Assembly: GCA_963726065.1 (NCBI GenBank)
Contig: CAVSAU010000009.1
Span: 124,001-188,000, forward strand
Direction of reading: 5' to 3'
DNA: 64,000 nucleotides
Source: Neomesorhizobium sp963726065
Lineage (GTDB): Bacteria > Pseudomonadota > Alphaproteobacteria > Rhizobiales > Rhizobiaceae
Shown: positions 54,551 through 63,397 of the stretch, in pieces
Layout of the letters: every line of letters begins with the position of its first letter
Numbering within the stretch: the stretch's first letter is position 1
The notes under the pieces: generated by a model
Database searches by the model: none
What the model was told of the DNA's origin: nothing
What the model saw: only the letters and a program-made list of their open reading frames with translations
Position numbers and translations under genes: made by a program

Positions 54551-54594
54551 ACCCGGCGGCACCGCCGGCCGGCGGGCAACCGCCGGGTTTTTTG
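54551..54594 (+). terminator. strong Rho-independent terminator after the porin remnant
   Basis: AACCCGGCGG at 54551-54560 pairs with CCGCCGGGTT at 54581-54590, with an inner GCCGGCCGGC-type hairpin, followed by TTTTTT. It is well conserved although the gene before it is destroyed. Confidence 0.9.
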
Positions 54595-54690
54595 CTTTGA
54601 GGCACAGCTTTAAGGTAATCGTGACGCGCTTCAGGTGCCGCCATGGCCTCCTCGACACGGCGGCGCAGTGAAATTCCGACGGTCTCCAGC

Positions 54691-55593
54691 CTATGCGTCT
54701 GTCGATGATTTCTGTTCGGCGTGGGTTAGAAATGCGGCGATGGTCGCCGGCAATTCTCCTGTCTCGAGCAGGGGCGCGTGGCCCTGGCCTTCGACGGTAA
54801 CCGTTCGGCAATCTGGATGGCGACTGGCCATCTCGGCCAGCGTCGCTGCAGACAGCAGTTTCGAGTTTGCGCCGCGGATCGCCAGCATCGGAACAGCTTT
54901 CAGCCCCTCGAATTGCGGCCAGAGCACCGGCAGCGGCTGCGTCAGGTCCATGCCCTTGACGACGTTCAGCAACGCAGGGTCGAAATCCGGAACCGGAACG
55001 CCGCTTTCCTCTCGGTAAATGGCGCGGATGAAGCGCTCCCAATCCGCGTCGGACAGCGCCGAGAACGCCTGCGCATGCACGGCCTTTTGAACTGCGACCG
55101 CATCGGCGAGATTTTTTGGTTTCGGCGCCCGTTCGAGATAGGCGCGGATATGCGCCAGGCCTTCGCCTTCGACCACCGGACCGATATCGTTGAGGACCAC
55201 CGCCTTCAGCACCGCCGGCCGCATCGCCGCCAGAACGTGGATGATCAGGCCGCCGCGCGAGGTGCCGACAAAGGCCCCGTGCTCGATGCCGAGGGCGGTG
55301 AGGCCGGCGAGGATGTCGCCTGCTTCGACGACCACATCATAGTTTTTCCAGTTGGGATCGTAGGCCGAGCGGCCGCGCCCGCGGTAGTCGAAGGCGATGA
55401 CCTTGCGCGGCTGTTGGGCGTCACGCGACAGGAACAGGGCGAGATCGTGGAAATCGCGGGCGTTGCGCGTCAGGCCGGGAAGGCAGATGACCGGCAATCC
55501 GGCGCCGCTATCGTCCCCATAGATTCGGGCATGCAGCTTCAGCCCGTCCTGCGCGGAATAGAAGAAGTCTGAAAAACCGCTCGATATATCCAT
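54691..55593 (-). CDS. alpha/beta hydrolase
   Basis: This 300-residue hydrolase has the oxyanion region VICLPGLTRNARDFHDLA, AFDYRGRGRSAYDP, the nucleophile elbow GTSRGGLIIHVLA with the catalytic Ser, and the C-terminal His in EGQGHAPLLETG. The acid is probably the Asp/Glu near KAVPMLAIRGANSKLLS, where the usual Asp is replaced by Asn. The CLPGLTRNARDF text is shared with a widespread group of bacterial hydrolases without a settled substrate. The frame is intact. It is transcribed in the same direction as the transglycosylase upstream of it but 130 bases away. Confidence 0.85.
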   Translation of the reverse strand: MDISSGFSDFFYSAQDGLKLHARIYGDDSGAGLPVICLPGLTRNARDFHDLALFLSRDAQQPRKVIAFDYRGRGRSAYDPNWKNYDVVVEAGDILAGLTALGIEHGAFVGTSRGGLIIHVLAAMRPAVLKAVVLNDIGPVVEGEGLAHIRAYLERAPKPKNLADAVAVQKAVHAQAFSALSDADWERFIRAIYREESGVPVPDFDPALLNVVKGMDLTQPLPVLWPQFEGLKAVPMLAIRGANSKLLSAATLAEMASRHPDCRTVTVEGQGHAPLLETGELPATIAAFLTHAEQKSSTDA

Positions 55594-55725
55594 GAAAACT
55601 CCCGTCGGCGGACCGCCGCCTTGACATTGCTAGACGGTTCGACGGCGCAGAATCAATAGTGGTGAGCGTGATGCCAATGCTGGCCGGCACAGCGCCCCCG
55701 GAGAAAAGCAAAGCCTGTCGAAGGA

Positions 55726-57828
55726 TCAGCGCCCGTTGACCAGGTCGGTGGCGATGTTGAATTGGCCGGAAAGCCGCATCTTGTAGACCTGGTAGTTCTC
55801 CATCACCCGCTGCACGTAGCTGCGTGTTTCGGCAAAGGGGATGCGTTCGATCCAGTCGACCACGGTATCGATGTCCTTGCCGCGGGGATCGCCGTAACGC
55901 TTCACCCATTCCTGGGCTCGGCGCGGCCCTGCATTGTAGCCGGCGAAAGTCAGCACGTAGGAACCGTCAAACTTGCCGAGTTGCTCGCCAAGAAAGGCAG
56001 CGCCCAGGGTCGCATTGTAGCCGGCGTCGGAGGTAAGACGCTGCATCGAATAGGGCAGACCAGACCGCTTGGCGAGTTCCTTTGCCGTGCCCGGCATCAA
56101 CTGCAGCATCCCCATGGCGCCGGCACGCGAGACGGCGCCGATATTGAATTCGCTTTCCTGCCTTGCGATCGCATAGGCGAGCGCCTTGCCTGGGCCGTCG
56201 ATCTTGGCCGATTCTGGTATGGCGCCGATCGGATGCGACAGTGCGCCAATGTCGATACCGCGGCTGGCGGCAATTTTCCCGACCTTCAGCGCAAGGAAAT
56301 GATTGCCGCGCCTTTCCGCCATCACCGCCAGCAGCGCCAGCTCGCCCGGCGCCGTCAACTGTTCGTGCGAGATCGCGGTAAACAATGTCGGCGCGCCAGG
56401 CGTGCCCTGCATCTTCCAGACGGCGGATCGCCTGCACGGCCTCGCGCCGCGAAAATTGCTGTCGGTCGGCCGACGTCGGAGCCGGATAGGCAACGGTGAT
56501 GCCGCCGCGGCCGATCCTCGCAGCCGCGAGCTGGCCATAAAACGCGGTGCCATAACCGGCGGCGCGTCCGTAATAGGCCTTGGCATCGCCAGGCCCGCCG
56601 GCTTCGGCCGCTCGGCCAAGCCAATAATAGGCACGCGACAGCGAAACCGGGCCGTCGGCGATCTCCGCGATGCGGGAAAAATGCTTCGCCGCCGTCTGTG
56701 CGTCGTTGAGCCCGCGCAACGCATACCAGCCGGCGTGGAATTCCGCATCGACGGCATTCGACGGGCTTTCGGCGGAATGCGCCGCCACGAGCCTGTAGGC
56801 CGTTTTCATGTCGCCCGCGATCGATCAGTTCGCGCGACAGGACCCGCCTTTCGATCCACCAGGCGTCGGGATCGACAAGCGACGCCTTGTCTTGCGGCGC
56901 TTTCAGGATGATCGCGGCAGCCTCGGAGATTTTTTCGCCACGCCTCAGATATTTGGCTTCAGCGAACAGGTAACCGGCCGAGCGTTGCGCCGACGGAACC
57001 GCGTCGAGCAGCTTGCCGGCGTTCTTGTCGTTCCTGAGCACGGCGCTCCACGCATCGGCGAGCTGTTTTGCGCCGGCCAGTCCCGCGATGCGCTGCGCAG
57101 AGTTCACCCGGTCCGCATACAACATGCGCTCCATGCGAAAACGGTGGTCCGCAACCGGGATCAGCGGAGCCGAACTCCTTGACAATCGCGGCCTCGTCCT
57201 TCGCCTCGAGCTTCTCCGTGCGCCAGAACGGCGACAGCAGGGCGCGGGCGCGCTCCGGCTGGTCGAGCGCCACCAGCGACCGCGCCAGGATGGTCATTCC
57301 TTCGGCGGTCTGCGGCTTCGTCGCACCGAATGCCTGCACCACGGTCCTGGCTGCGGGGTTCTCGCGCAGCAGGGCTCTTTCGCTGTTGCGGCGAAGTGCC
57401 GCCATGCCGGGCCAGCCTGGCAATGCCTGCGCTGCTGCGGCGATCTCACCGCTTGAAATGTCGCTGCCACCCCGCAGGGCGATCGCCCAGGCAAGGATGT
57501 GGTGATCGAGCGAAGCCGCCGGCAACGCGTCGCGCACGGCGCGCGCGCGACCGAGGTCCTTCGCGGTCAGTGCGTCGAGACCGCTTTTCAGCGCGGCGAT
57601 GTCGGCGGATTTGACCGGCGGCCTGTCGTCGGGAAGCTGCGGCCGTACCCGGATCGCGCCGGTCGTTTGGTTGTCGAGATTGCCGCTGATGGCTGCTTGC
57701 GGCCGGGCCTGCGGCACCGGCGCGTAGTTCATCTCGCCGGTCTGGCAGAAAGCCGCCGTGACCGTGGCCAGCGCGGCGCCCGCAAGCACAAGTCGCACCA
57801 GAAATCTGGGTGGCGTGGCGTTTTTCAT
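55726..57828 (-). CDS. slt: soluble lytic murein transglycosylase, Slt70-like (frameshifted)
   Basis: This periplasmic peptidoglycan-cleaving enzyme of about 695 residues has a signal peptide (LVRLVLAGAALATVTAAF), then a long helical superhelix domain (LDHHILAWAIALRGGSDISSGEI, AKYLRRGEKISEAAAIIL, AEFHAGWYALRGLNDAQTAAKHF, SRAYYWLGRAAEAGGPGDA). The C-terminal goose-lysozyme-like domain has the catalytic Glu in AYAIARQESEFNIGAVSRAGAMGMLQLMPGTAKELA, followed by NATLGAAFLGEQLGKFDGSYVLTFAGYNAGPRRAQEWV. Slips of one base lie near 57170, 56815 and 56420. The start at 57828 is one option, with a GTG at 57843 also in frame. It is divergent from dapA. Confidence 0.9.
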
Positions 57829-58062
57829 TCCGTGTCCATACACGATACGAGGTGGAGCGGGTTACGAAGCTTACCGGGGTGCGGTGAAGAGGGTGTAAAC
57901 GAAAGGTTATCATCGCTGGATTCGATTCCTTCGAGAACCGTGTTTGGCTGGTATTGCCGCACAGGAATGTCAGGACTATGGTGAGCCGCCTTGCTTTCGG
58001 CTAGAAAATCCGTGACATCGCAAAGACTTTGAAACCCCAAGCGTTCCAGGGAGTTGGACGAC

Positions 58063-58947
58063 ATGCTGAGAGGCTCGCTTACCGCGCTCGTGACACCGTT
58101 CGACAAAGAGCGGGCGTCTCGACGAGAAAGCCTTTCGCGCATTCGTCGAATGGCAGATCGCCGAGGGCACGACCGGCCTGGTGCCGGTCGGCACCACCGG
58201 CAAGTCGCCGACGCTGTCGCATGACGAGCACCGCCAGGTCGTGAAGGTCTGCGTCGAGGTGGCCAAGGGCAGGGTGCCGGTGATCGCCGGCGCCGGCTCC
58301 AACAACACCGAGGAAGCGGTCGGTCTGGTGCAAGTATGCCGAGCAAGATCGGCGCCGATGCGGTGCTGGTGGTGACGCCCTATTACAACAAGCCGACGCA
58401 GCGCGGCCTCTATGCGCATTACGCGGCGGTGGCCAAGGCAACCAGCCTGCCGATCATCATCTACAATATCCCGCCGCGCTCGGTCATCGACATGACGCCG
58501 GAAACGATGGGTCGGCTGGCGCACGATTTCAAGAACATCGTCGGCGTCAAGGATGCCACCGGCAAGGTCGAACGCGTTTCCGAGCAGCGCATGACCTGCG
58601 GCAAGGATTTCATCCAGCTTTCCGGCGAGGATGCCTCGGCGCTCGGCTTCAACGCGCATGGCGGTGTCGGCTGCATTTCGGTGACCTCGAACGTCGCGCC
58701 GCGCCTCTGCGCCGAGTTCCAGGAAGCGACGCTCAACGGCGACAAGGAAAAGGCGCTGGAATTGCAGGACCGGCTGATGCCGCTGCACAAGGCGATCTTC
58801 CTCGAGCCCGGCGTCTCCGGCGCAAAATATGCGCTGTCGCGGCTGGGCAAGGTCGAGAACGTCCTGCGCTCGCCGCTGATGACGGTGGAGGATTCGACCG
58901 CCGAGAAGATCGACGCGGCGATGAAGCACGCCGGCCTGATCAACTAG
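58063..58947 (+). CDS. dapA: 4-hydroxy-tetrahydrodipicolinate synthase (frameshifted)
   Basis: DapA condenses pyruvate and aspartate semialdehyde, the first committed step of lysine and diaminopimelate synthesis. The roughly 293-residue protein begins MLRGSLTALVTPF and shows GTTGLVPVGTTGKSPTLSHDEH, VIAGAGSNNTEEAV, VVTPYYNKPTQRGLYAHY (catalytic Tyr), IIYNIPPRSVIDM and GVKDATGKVERV, with the Schiff-base Lys in VKDATG. Single extra bases lie near 58109, 58333 and 58343. If the last two are a C before each AAG codon, the text becomes the family's LVKYAEKIGADAVL. It is an essential gene, so the breaks are surely not natural. Confidence 0.94.
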
Positions 58948-59028
58948 AGCGGCATCGCGCGAGTTTCGCCGCCGGTTCGCAACATCGTCTAAATCAAGGA
59001 GTTGGCGGGACAAACCGCTTCGAAAGTC

Positions 59029-59508
59029 ATGGCCCCCGGCAAGAAATCCGATCCCAACAACAAGGTCGCGGCGGAGAACCGCAAGGCGCGTTTCTCCTAC
59101 GAGGTGCTCGACACCATCGAGGCCGGCCTAATGCTCACCGGCACCGAGGTGAAGTCGCTGCGCGAGGGCCATGCCAACATCCAGGAATCCTACGCGTCGC
59201 TGGAAGGCGGCGAGATCTGGCTGATCAATTCCTATCTGCCGGAATATCTGCAGGCCAACCGCTTCAACCACGAGCCGCGCCGCCGCCGCAAGCTGCTGCT
59301 CAACAAGCGCGAGATGGCGCGCCTTGGCCAGGCCGTCGAGCGCGAAGGCATGACCATGGTGCCGTTGAAGATCTACTTCAACGACCGCGGCCGCGCCAAG
59401 CTGCTGCTCGCCGTCGCCCGGGGCAAGAAGCTGCACGACAAGCGCGAAAGCGAAAAGCAGCGCGACTGGGCGCGCGAGAAGGGGCGCTTGTTGAAGGAGC
59501 GGGGGTGA
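59029..59508 (+). CDS. smpB: SsrA-binding protein SmpB
   Basis: This 159-residue partner of tmRNA rescues stalled ribosomes. The motifs are AENRKARFSYEVLDTIEAGLMLTGTEVKSLREG, ESYASLEGGEIWLINSYLPEY, HEPRRRRKLLLNKREM and the C-terminal tail KKLHDKRESEKQRDWAREKGRLLKERG that mimics mRNA in the A site. The start ATG at 59029 has only a weak ribosome site. A TTG at 59002 in frame directly abuts AAGGAG, too close to be used normally. It follows dapA by 81 bases. The frame is intact. Confidence 0.95.
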   Translation: MAPGKKSDPNNKVAAENRKARFSYEVLDTIEAGLMLTGTEVKSLREGHANIQESYASLEGGEIWLINSYLPEYLQANRFNHEPRRRRKLLLNKREMARLGQAVEREGMTMVPLKIYFNDRGRAKLLLAVARGKKLHDKRESEKQRDWAREKGRLLKERG

Positions 59509-59522
59509 GTATTCAGCTTGCC

Positions 59523-59546
59523 GAATTGTCAGAAAGAGGACAATTC
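59523..59546. terminator. inverted repeat between convergent smpB and glycosylase genes
   Basis: GAATTGTC (59523-59530) and GACAATTC (59539-59546) form a perfect 8-bp stem with loop AGAAAGAG, 15 bases after the smpB stop. It has no T-run, so it is a possible bidirectional stop site. Confidence 0.5.
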
Positions 59547-59565
59547 TAGCTGCCGGAGCACTTTG

Positions 59566-60246
59566 TCAGCGGCATCGGCGGGTTTCAAGAAACTCTGCCA
59601 CGTCTTTGAAAACGCTGACAAACATCTCCTCCGTCAGTACACCTGTATTGGTGTTGTAGCGCGAGCAGTGATAGCTGGAAAAAAGTTGAAATGGGGCCGG
59701 CCTGATGACGGCCGCCATGCTTGAACGGCATCGCGGCGACGCGGCCGCCAAGTGCCCGCACCGTCGTCTGGTGGGCGATGCGCGCCAAGCGTCAGGACGG
59801 CCTGAAGGTTTGGAAACCGCTCGATCGTCGGCTTCAGGAAACCGCCGGCAGGTGTTGATCTCGGCGCCGACCGGCTTGTTCTCCGGCGGCACGCAGCGCA
59901 CCGCGTTGGTGATCGCCGTGCCGATGAGTTGCAGGCCGTCGTCGGGCCGCGCCTTGAATTCGCCGCGCGCGAAGCCGAAGCGGATCAGCGTCGCGTAGAG
60001 CAGGTCGCCGGCGTAGTCGCCGGTGAAGGGGCGACCGGTGCGATTGGCGCCGCGCAGGCCAGGCGCCAGGCCGACGATCAGGAAGCGCACCGCGTCGTCG
60101 CCTTCCGGCGGCAGGAACGTCGGCACCGGCCCGTTGAACCAGCTGGGTTCGCGCTGCCGCCAGCCGGCGATGAAATCATGCAGCCGCGGGCACAGCGGGC
60201 AGTCGCGCGACGGCTCCGCGAGCAACGCCGGATTTCCCGCCGGCAT
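59566..60246 (-). CDS. uracil-DNA glycosylase, family 5 (UDGb type; frameshifted)
   Basis: This base-excision repair enzyme of about 225 residues shows the motifs DCPLCPRLHDFIAGWR (paired cysteines), PVPTFLPPEGDDAVRFLIVGLAPGLRGANRTGRPFTGDYAG (family 5 GLAPG active site), LIGTAITNAVRCVPPENKP, then after frame slips LTLGRIAHQTTVRAL and SSYHCSRYNTNTGVLTEEMF. The H-C-S-R-x-N-T-N-T-G motif is diagnostic of family 5. Extra bases lie near 59836, 59793 and 59683. The four cysteines suggest an iron-sulfur cluster. The ATG overlaps the stop of the NYN gene by one base, so they are co-translated. It is distinct from the family 4 enzyme at 31 kb. Confidence 0.9.
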   Translation of the reverse strand: MPAGNPALLAEPSRDCPLCPRLHDFIAGWRQREPSWFNGPVPTFLPPEGDDAVRFLIVGLAPGLRGANRTGRPFTGDYAGDLLYATLIRFGFARGEFKARPDDGLQLIGTAITNAVRCVPPENKPVGAEINTCRRFPEADDRAVSKPSGRPDAWRASPTRRRCGHLAAASPRCRSSMAAVIRPAPFQLFSSYHCSRYNTNTGVLTEEMFVSVFKDVAEFLETRRCR

Positions 60247-60827
60247 CAATAATCGTCGTCTTCGGCATCGGCCGGCTCGGGCCGCCTGACAGGGCGGTCG
60301 GACGGATCGCGCCCGACCTCGCTTTTCAGCGTCGTCAGGTCGATGAAGTGGTCGGCCTGGCGGCGCAGATCGTCGGATATCATCGGCGGCTGCGAGGCCA
60401 TCGTCGACACCACGCTGACCTTGCGGCCGCGCCGCTGCAGCGCCTCGACCAGCGTGCGGAAATCGCCGTCGCCGGAGAAGATCACATAGTGGTCGACGAC
60501 ATCGGCAAGCTCCAGTGCATCGACCGTGAGTTCGATGTCCATGTTGCCCTTGATCTTGCGGCGGCCGGTCGAGTCGGTGAATTCCTTGGCCGGCTTGGTC
60601 ACCACCTTGAAGCCATTATAGTCGAGCCAGTCGATCAGCGGCCGGATCGACGAATACTCCTGATCCTCGATCAACGCGGTGTAATAATAGGCGCGCAGGA
60701 GGTAGCCGCGTTTCTGGAAGCTCGACAGCAGCTTGCGGTAGTCGATGTCGAAGCCGAGCGCGCGCGACGTGGCGTAGAGATTGGCGCCGTCGATGAACAA
60801 GGCGATCTTTTCGCGGGGGTCGAACAT
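60246..60827 (-). CDS. NYN-domain (LabA/DUF88) putative RNase
   Basis: This 193-residue protein has an NYN nuclease-like fold related to PIN domains: IALFIDGANLYATSRALGFDIDYRKLL (first acidic residue in DGAN), KGNMDIELTVDALELA (acidic cluster), DHYVIFSGDGDFRTLVEAL (DGDF motif) and a final QADHFIDLTTLKSE. The three acidic sites of the family are all present, so RNA cleavage is plausible but not shown. The C-terminal tail is acidic (DAEDDDY). It is the first gene of a two-gene unit with the glycosylase. This position beside smpB and rpoZ is common in rhizobial genomes. Confidence 0.9.
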   Translation of the reverse strand: MFDPREKIALFIDGANLYATSRALGFDIDYRKLLSSFQKRGYLLRAYYYTALIEDQEYSSIRPLIDWLDYNGFKVVTKPAKEFTDSTGRRKIKGNMDIELTVDALELADVVDHYVIFSGDGDFRTLVEALQRRGRKVSVVSTMASQPPMISDDLRRQADHFIDLTTLKSEVGRDPSDRPVRRPEPADAEDDDY

Positions 60828-61099
60828 GCCGGAAAATCCTTTTGGTCAATAAAAGATCGAAAAATTTTCGGTCCCGGGCCTTGTGCGGCGCAATTTCACC
60901 GCTGCCTAATATGAGATAACGCTCCGACAGGACCATTCCAAGAGATTCCTCGGGCAAAGCAAGAAAATGTGATGGGGCACTCAGAGCCCGCTTCGATGCA
61001 ATCCCGGCCAGTCCGGTTTAGTAACGGCCTGTTTGAATTGATGATGGCGAGAGCGCCACGCGGCCCTGTTTCGACAATTCCGAAAAAAATCTAAACCTA

Positions 61100-61126
61100 T
61101 GTCGAATTGCTGCGGCGCCAGACGAC
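61100..61126 (+). promoter_or_regulatory. predicted ECF42-type promoter
   Basis: TGTCGA (61100-61105) and CGAC (61123-61126) are separated by 17 bases, 38 bases before the DGPF gene start. This fits the -35 TGTCGA and -10 CGA(T/C) motif described for ECF42 sigma factors in Streptomyces venezuelae. The remaining part of the 336-base gap between the divergent NYN and DGPF genes shows no coding frame that I trust. Confidence 0.6.
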
Positions 61127-61163
61127 TACCTGCGTTCAAAGGTGTCAACACAAGGAGCCCATC

Positions 61164-61529
61164 ATGCGCTACGCATGTCTGATCTACTACCATCCCAAGA
61201 CGCTTTTCGGCGGAGCACCCGAATCCAACGCCGCCCTCGAAGAATGCGCCGGCTTCGACGACAAGCTGACGGAAACCGGGCACTACGTCGCTTCGGAGGC
61301 GCTGGTGTTGCCCGAGGAGGCCATGACGATCAGGGTGCGCGACGGAAAGATGTCGACGGTCGACGGGCCGTTCATGGAGACGAAGGAGGTGCTGGGCGGC
61401 TTCATCGTCATCGAGGCATCCGACCTCAATGAAGCGGTGCAGGTCATGAGCGCCCACCCGCTGGCGAAGATCGGCTCGGTCGAAGTCCGCCCGGTCGTCG
61501 ATTTCAGCGAGCCCCGGCCGGAACTGTGA
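61164..61529 (+). CDS. DGPF/YCII-family protein paired with an ECF sigma factor
   Basis: This 121-residue single YCII-related domain opens MRYACLIYYHPKTLF and contains the signature TVDGPFMETKEVLGGFIVIEASDLNEAV, the D-G-P-F motif for which the group is named, and closes GSVEVRPVVDFSEP. DGPF proteins are encoded next to ECF42-type sigma factors in many bacteria, and their biochemical role is unknown. The start ATG follows AAGGAG by 6 bases. Its TGA overlaps the GTG start of the sigma factor gene, giving tight coupling. Confidence 0.92.
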   Translation: MRYACLIYYHPKTLFGGAPESNAALEECAGFDDKLTETGHYVASEALVLPEEAMTIRVRDGKMSTVDGPFMETKEVLGGFIVIEASDLNEAVQVMSAHPLAKIGSVEVRPVVDFSEPRPEL

Positions 61530-62779
61530 GCGATCCGCAAGCACGCGCCGCCATCGAGGCGGCCTACCGCACCGAAAAGCGGCGCGTGCTCGCAACGCTG
61601 ATCCGCCTGCTGGGCGGCTTTGAGCCGGCCGAGGAGGCCTTGCACGAGGCCTTCGCCGCGGCCGCGGACCGCTGGCCGCGGGAAGGCGTTCCGGCAAATC
61701 CTTATGCCTGGCTGGTTTCGGCGGGCCGTTTCAAGACCATCGACCGGTGGCGCCGCCAGGCGCGGCTGGCGGGCGTCTTGCCGGAACTGGCGACGCTGGC
61801 CGAACCAGTAGGGGAGCCGACCATGCCCGAACCGATCCAGGACGACGAACTGCGCCTGATCTTCGTGTGCTGTCATCCCGCGCTGGCGCCCGACGCGCGC
61901 ATCGCGCTCACCTTGCGCGAGGTCGGCGGGCTGACCACCGAGGAGATCGCGCGCGCCTATCTGACCCGTGCGCCGACGATCGCGCAGCGCATAGTCCGCG
62001 CCAAAGCCAAGATCCGCGACGCCGCGATTCCCTACGAAGTGCCTGCTCGCACCGAACTGCCGGCCCGACTGGAGAGCGCACTGCAGGTGATCTATCTGAT
62101 CTACAATGAGGGTTACGCCGCAACCGAAGGGCCGAACCTGACGCGTACCGACCTGTCGGCGGAGGCGATCCGGCTCGGTCGACTGATGGTCGAACTCCTG
62201 GATGATGCCGAGGCGCTCGGCCTGCTTGCCCTGATGTTGCTGCACGAAGCGCGGCGCGACGCGCGCACGGATGCTGCGGGTGATTTCGTGCTGCTTGAGG
62301 ATCAGGACCGATCGCGGTGGGATCGCCGGCTCATCGCCGAGGCTGATGGCCTGATCGGGCGGGCGCTGGCGACGCGGCGTGTCGGGCCTTATGTGCTCCA
62401 GGCTGCCATCGCGGCGGTCCACGCTAGCGCGCCGGGCATGGCCGAAACCGACTGGACCGAAATTGTCGCGCTCTATGACGTGATGCTGCGCGTCGATCCG
62501 TCGCCGGTTGTGGCGTTGAACCGCGCCGCCGCGATCGGCATGCGCGACGGGCCAGCGGCTGGGCTTCTGGCCATTGACGGCGTGCTGGGGCAGGGTAGCC
62601 TGGACGATTATCATCTGGCGCATGCGGCGCGCGCCGACATGCTGCGCAGGCTCGGCCAAAACGATGCAGCTGAGGTTTGCTACCGGCGCGCGCTCGACCT
62701 GGCGAGCCAGCCTGCGGAGCGCCGCTTCCTTCAGGCCCGTCTCGACCAGCTCAACGGGCAGGGCGCGACAAGGCACTAA
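61526..62779 (+). CDS. ECF42-type RNA polymerase sigma factor with long C-terminal extension
   Basis: This 417-residue sigma factor starts at GTG. The N-terminal sigma region 2 (RRVLATLIRLLGGFEPAEEALHEAFAAAADRWP, PYAWLVSAGRFKTIDRWRR) and region 4 (LALTLREVGGLTTEEIARAYLTRAPTIAQRIVRAK) occupy about 180 residues. The remaining 230 residues are a helical TPR-like extension (VIYLIYNEGYAATEG, GPYVLQAAIAAVHASAP, VVALNRAAAIGMRDGPAAGL). That extension and the coupled DGPF gene define ECF42. No anti-sigma factor gene is adjacent, and in this group the extension itself is thought to control activity. It probably transcribes its own operon. Confidence 0.92.
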   Translation: MSDPQARAAIEAAYRTEKRRVLATLIRLLGGFEPAEEALHEAFAAAADRWPREGVPANPYAWLVSAGRFKTIDRWRRQARLAGVLPELATLAEPVGEPTMPEPIQDDELRLIFVCCHPALAPDARIALTLREVGGLTTEEIARAYLTRAPTIAQRIVRAKAKIRDAAIPYEVPARTELPARLESALQVIYLIYNEGYAATEGPNLTRTDLSAEAIRLGRLMVELLDDAEALGLLALMLLHEARRDARTDAAGDFVLLEDQDRSRWDRRLIAEADGLIGRALATRRVGPYVLQAAIAAVHASAPGMAETDWTEIVALYDVMLRVDPSPVVALNRAAAIGMRDGPAAGLLAIDGVLGQGSLDDYHLAHAARADMLRRLGQNDAAEVCYRRALDLASQPAERRFLQARLDQLNGQGATRH

Positions 62780-62883
62780 GCTGTGGCCATATCCCCAACA
62801 ATGCCATTATGCTTGAATTTCACGGTCGTTCAGTGTAAGGCCCGGCCAGTTTCCCGACATCCAATGTTTGAAAGGGGCAATCC

Positions 62884-63285
62884 ATGGCCCGCGTAACCGT
62901 TGAAGATTGCATCGACAAGGTCGACAATCGCTTTGAGCTCGTTCTGCTCGCCGGCCACCGCGCCCGCCAGATCTCGCAGGGCGCGCCGATCACCATCGAT
63001 CGCGACAACGACAAGAATCCGGTCGTGGCGCTGCGCGAAATCGCCGACGAGACGCTCTCGCCGGGCGATCTCAAGGAAGATCTGATCCATTCGCTGCAGA
63101 AGCACGTCGAAGTCGACGAGCCGGAAGCCGACGCACAGGAAATCGCCGACCAGACCGATACGACGGCTATTGCGGCCGATGCCGACCGCGAAGAGGACAA
63201 CATCACCTTCGACCGCATGACCGAGGAAGACCTGCTTGCCGGCATCGAAGGTCTTGTTCCGCCAGAGAAAAGCGACGATTACTGA
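62884..63285 (+). CDS. rpoZ: RNA polymerase omega subunit
   Basis: This 133-residue small subunit stabilises RNA polymerase assembly. It opens MARVTVEDCIDKVDNRFELVLLAGHRARQISQGA, the universal omega core, followed by DNDKNPVVALREIADETLSP and an acidic C-terminal extension typical of alphaproteobacteria. It lies directly upstream of rsh, with a hairpin terminator between, as usual. The start ATG follows GAAAGGGG. The frame is intact. Confidence 0.97.
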   Translation: MARVTVEDCIDKVDNRFELVLLAGHRARQISQGAPITIDRDNDKNPVVALREIADETLSPGDLKEDLIHSLQKHVEVDEPEADAQEIADQTDTTAIAADADREEDNITFDRMTEEDLLAGIEGLVPPEKSDDY

Positions 63286-63297
63286 GCACGTTGACGT

Positions 63298-63326
63298 GCC
63301 GCCGCCACTTCCGTGGCGGCAATTTC
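63298..63326 (+). terminator. hairpin terminator after rpoZ
   Basis: GCCGCCAC (63301-63308) and GTGGCGGC (63313-63320) form a perfect stem with loop TTCC, followed by AATTTCG. It starts 13 bases after the rpoZ stop, and rsh presumably has its own promoter or receives read-through. Confidence 0.75.
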
Positions 63327-63397
63327 GTGGCTATCTATGACATGCGCTGCTCATCCGATGCGGCGCATGTTTCATTTCTACCGCCGGAATCCCGCCC

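Noticed and set aside
57919..57928. Two adjacent GATTC (CcrM) sites between slt and dapA
   Set aside because: Two neighbouring sites are weaker than the triple at pleC and neither gene is a known cell-cycle target, so I do not claim regulation.
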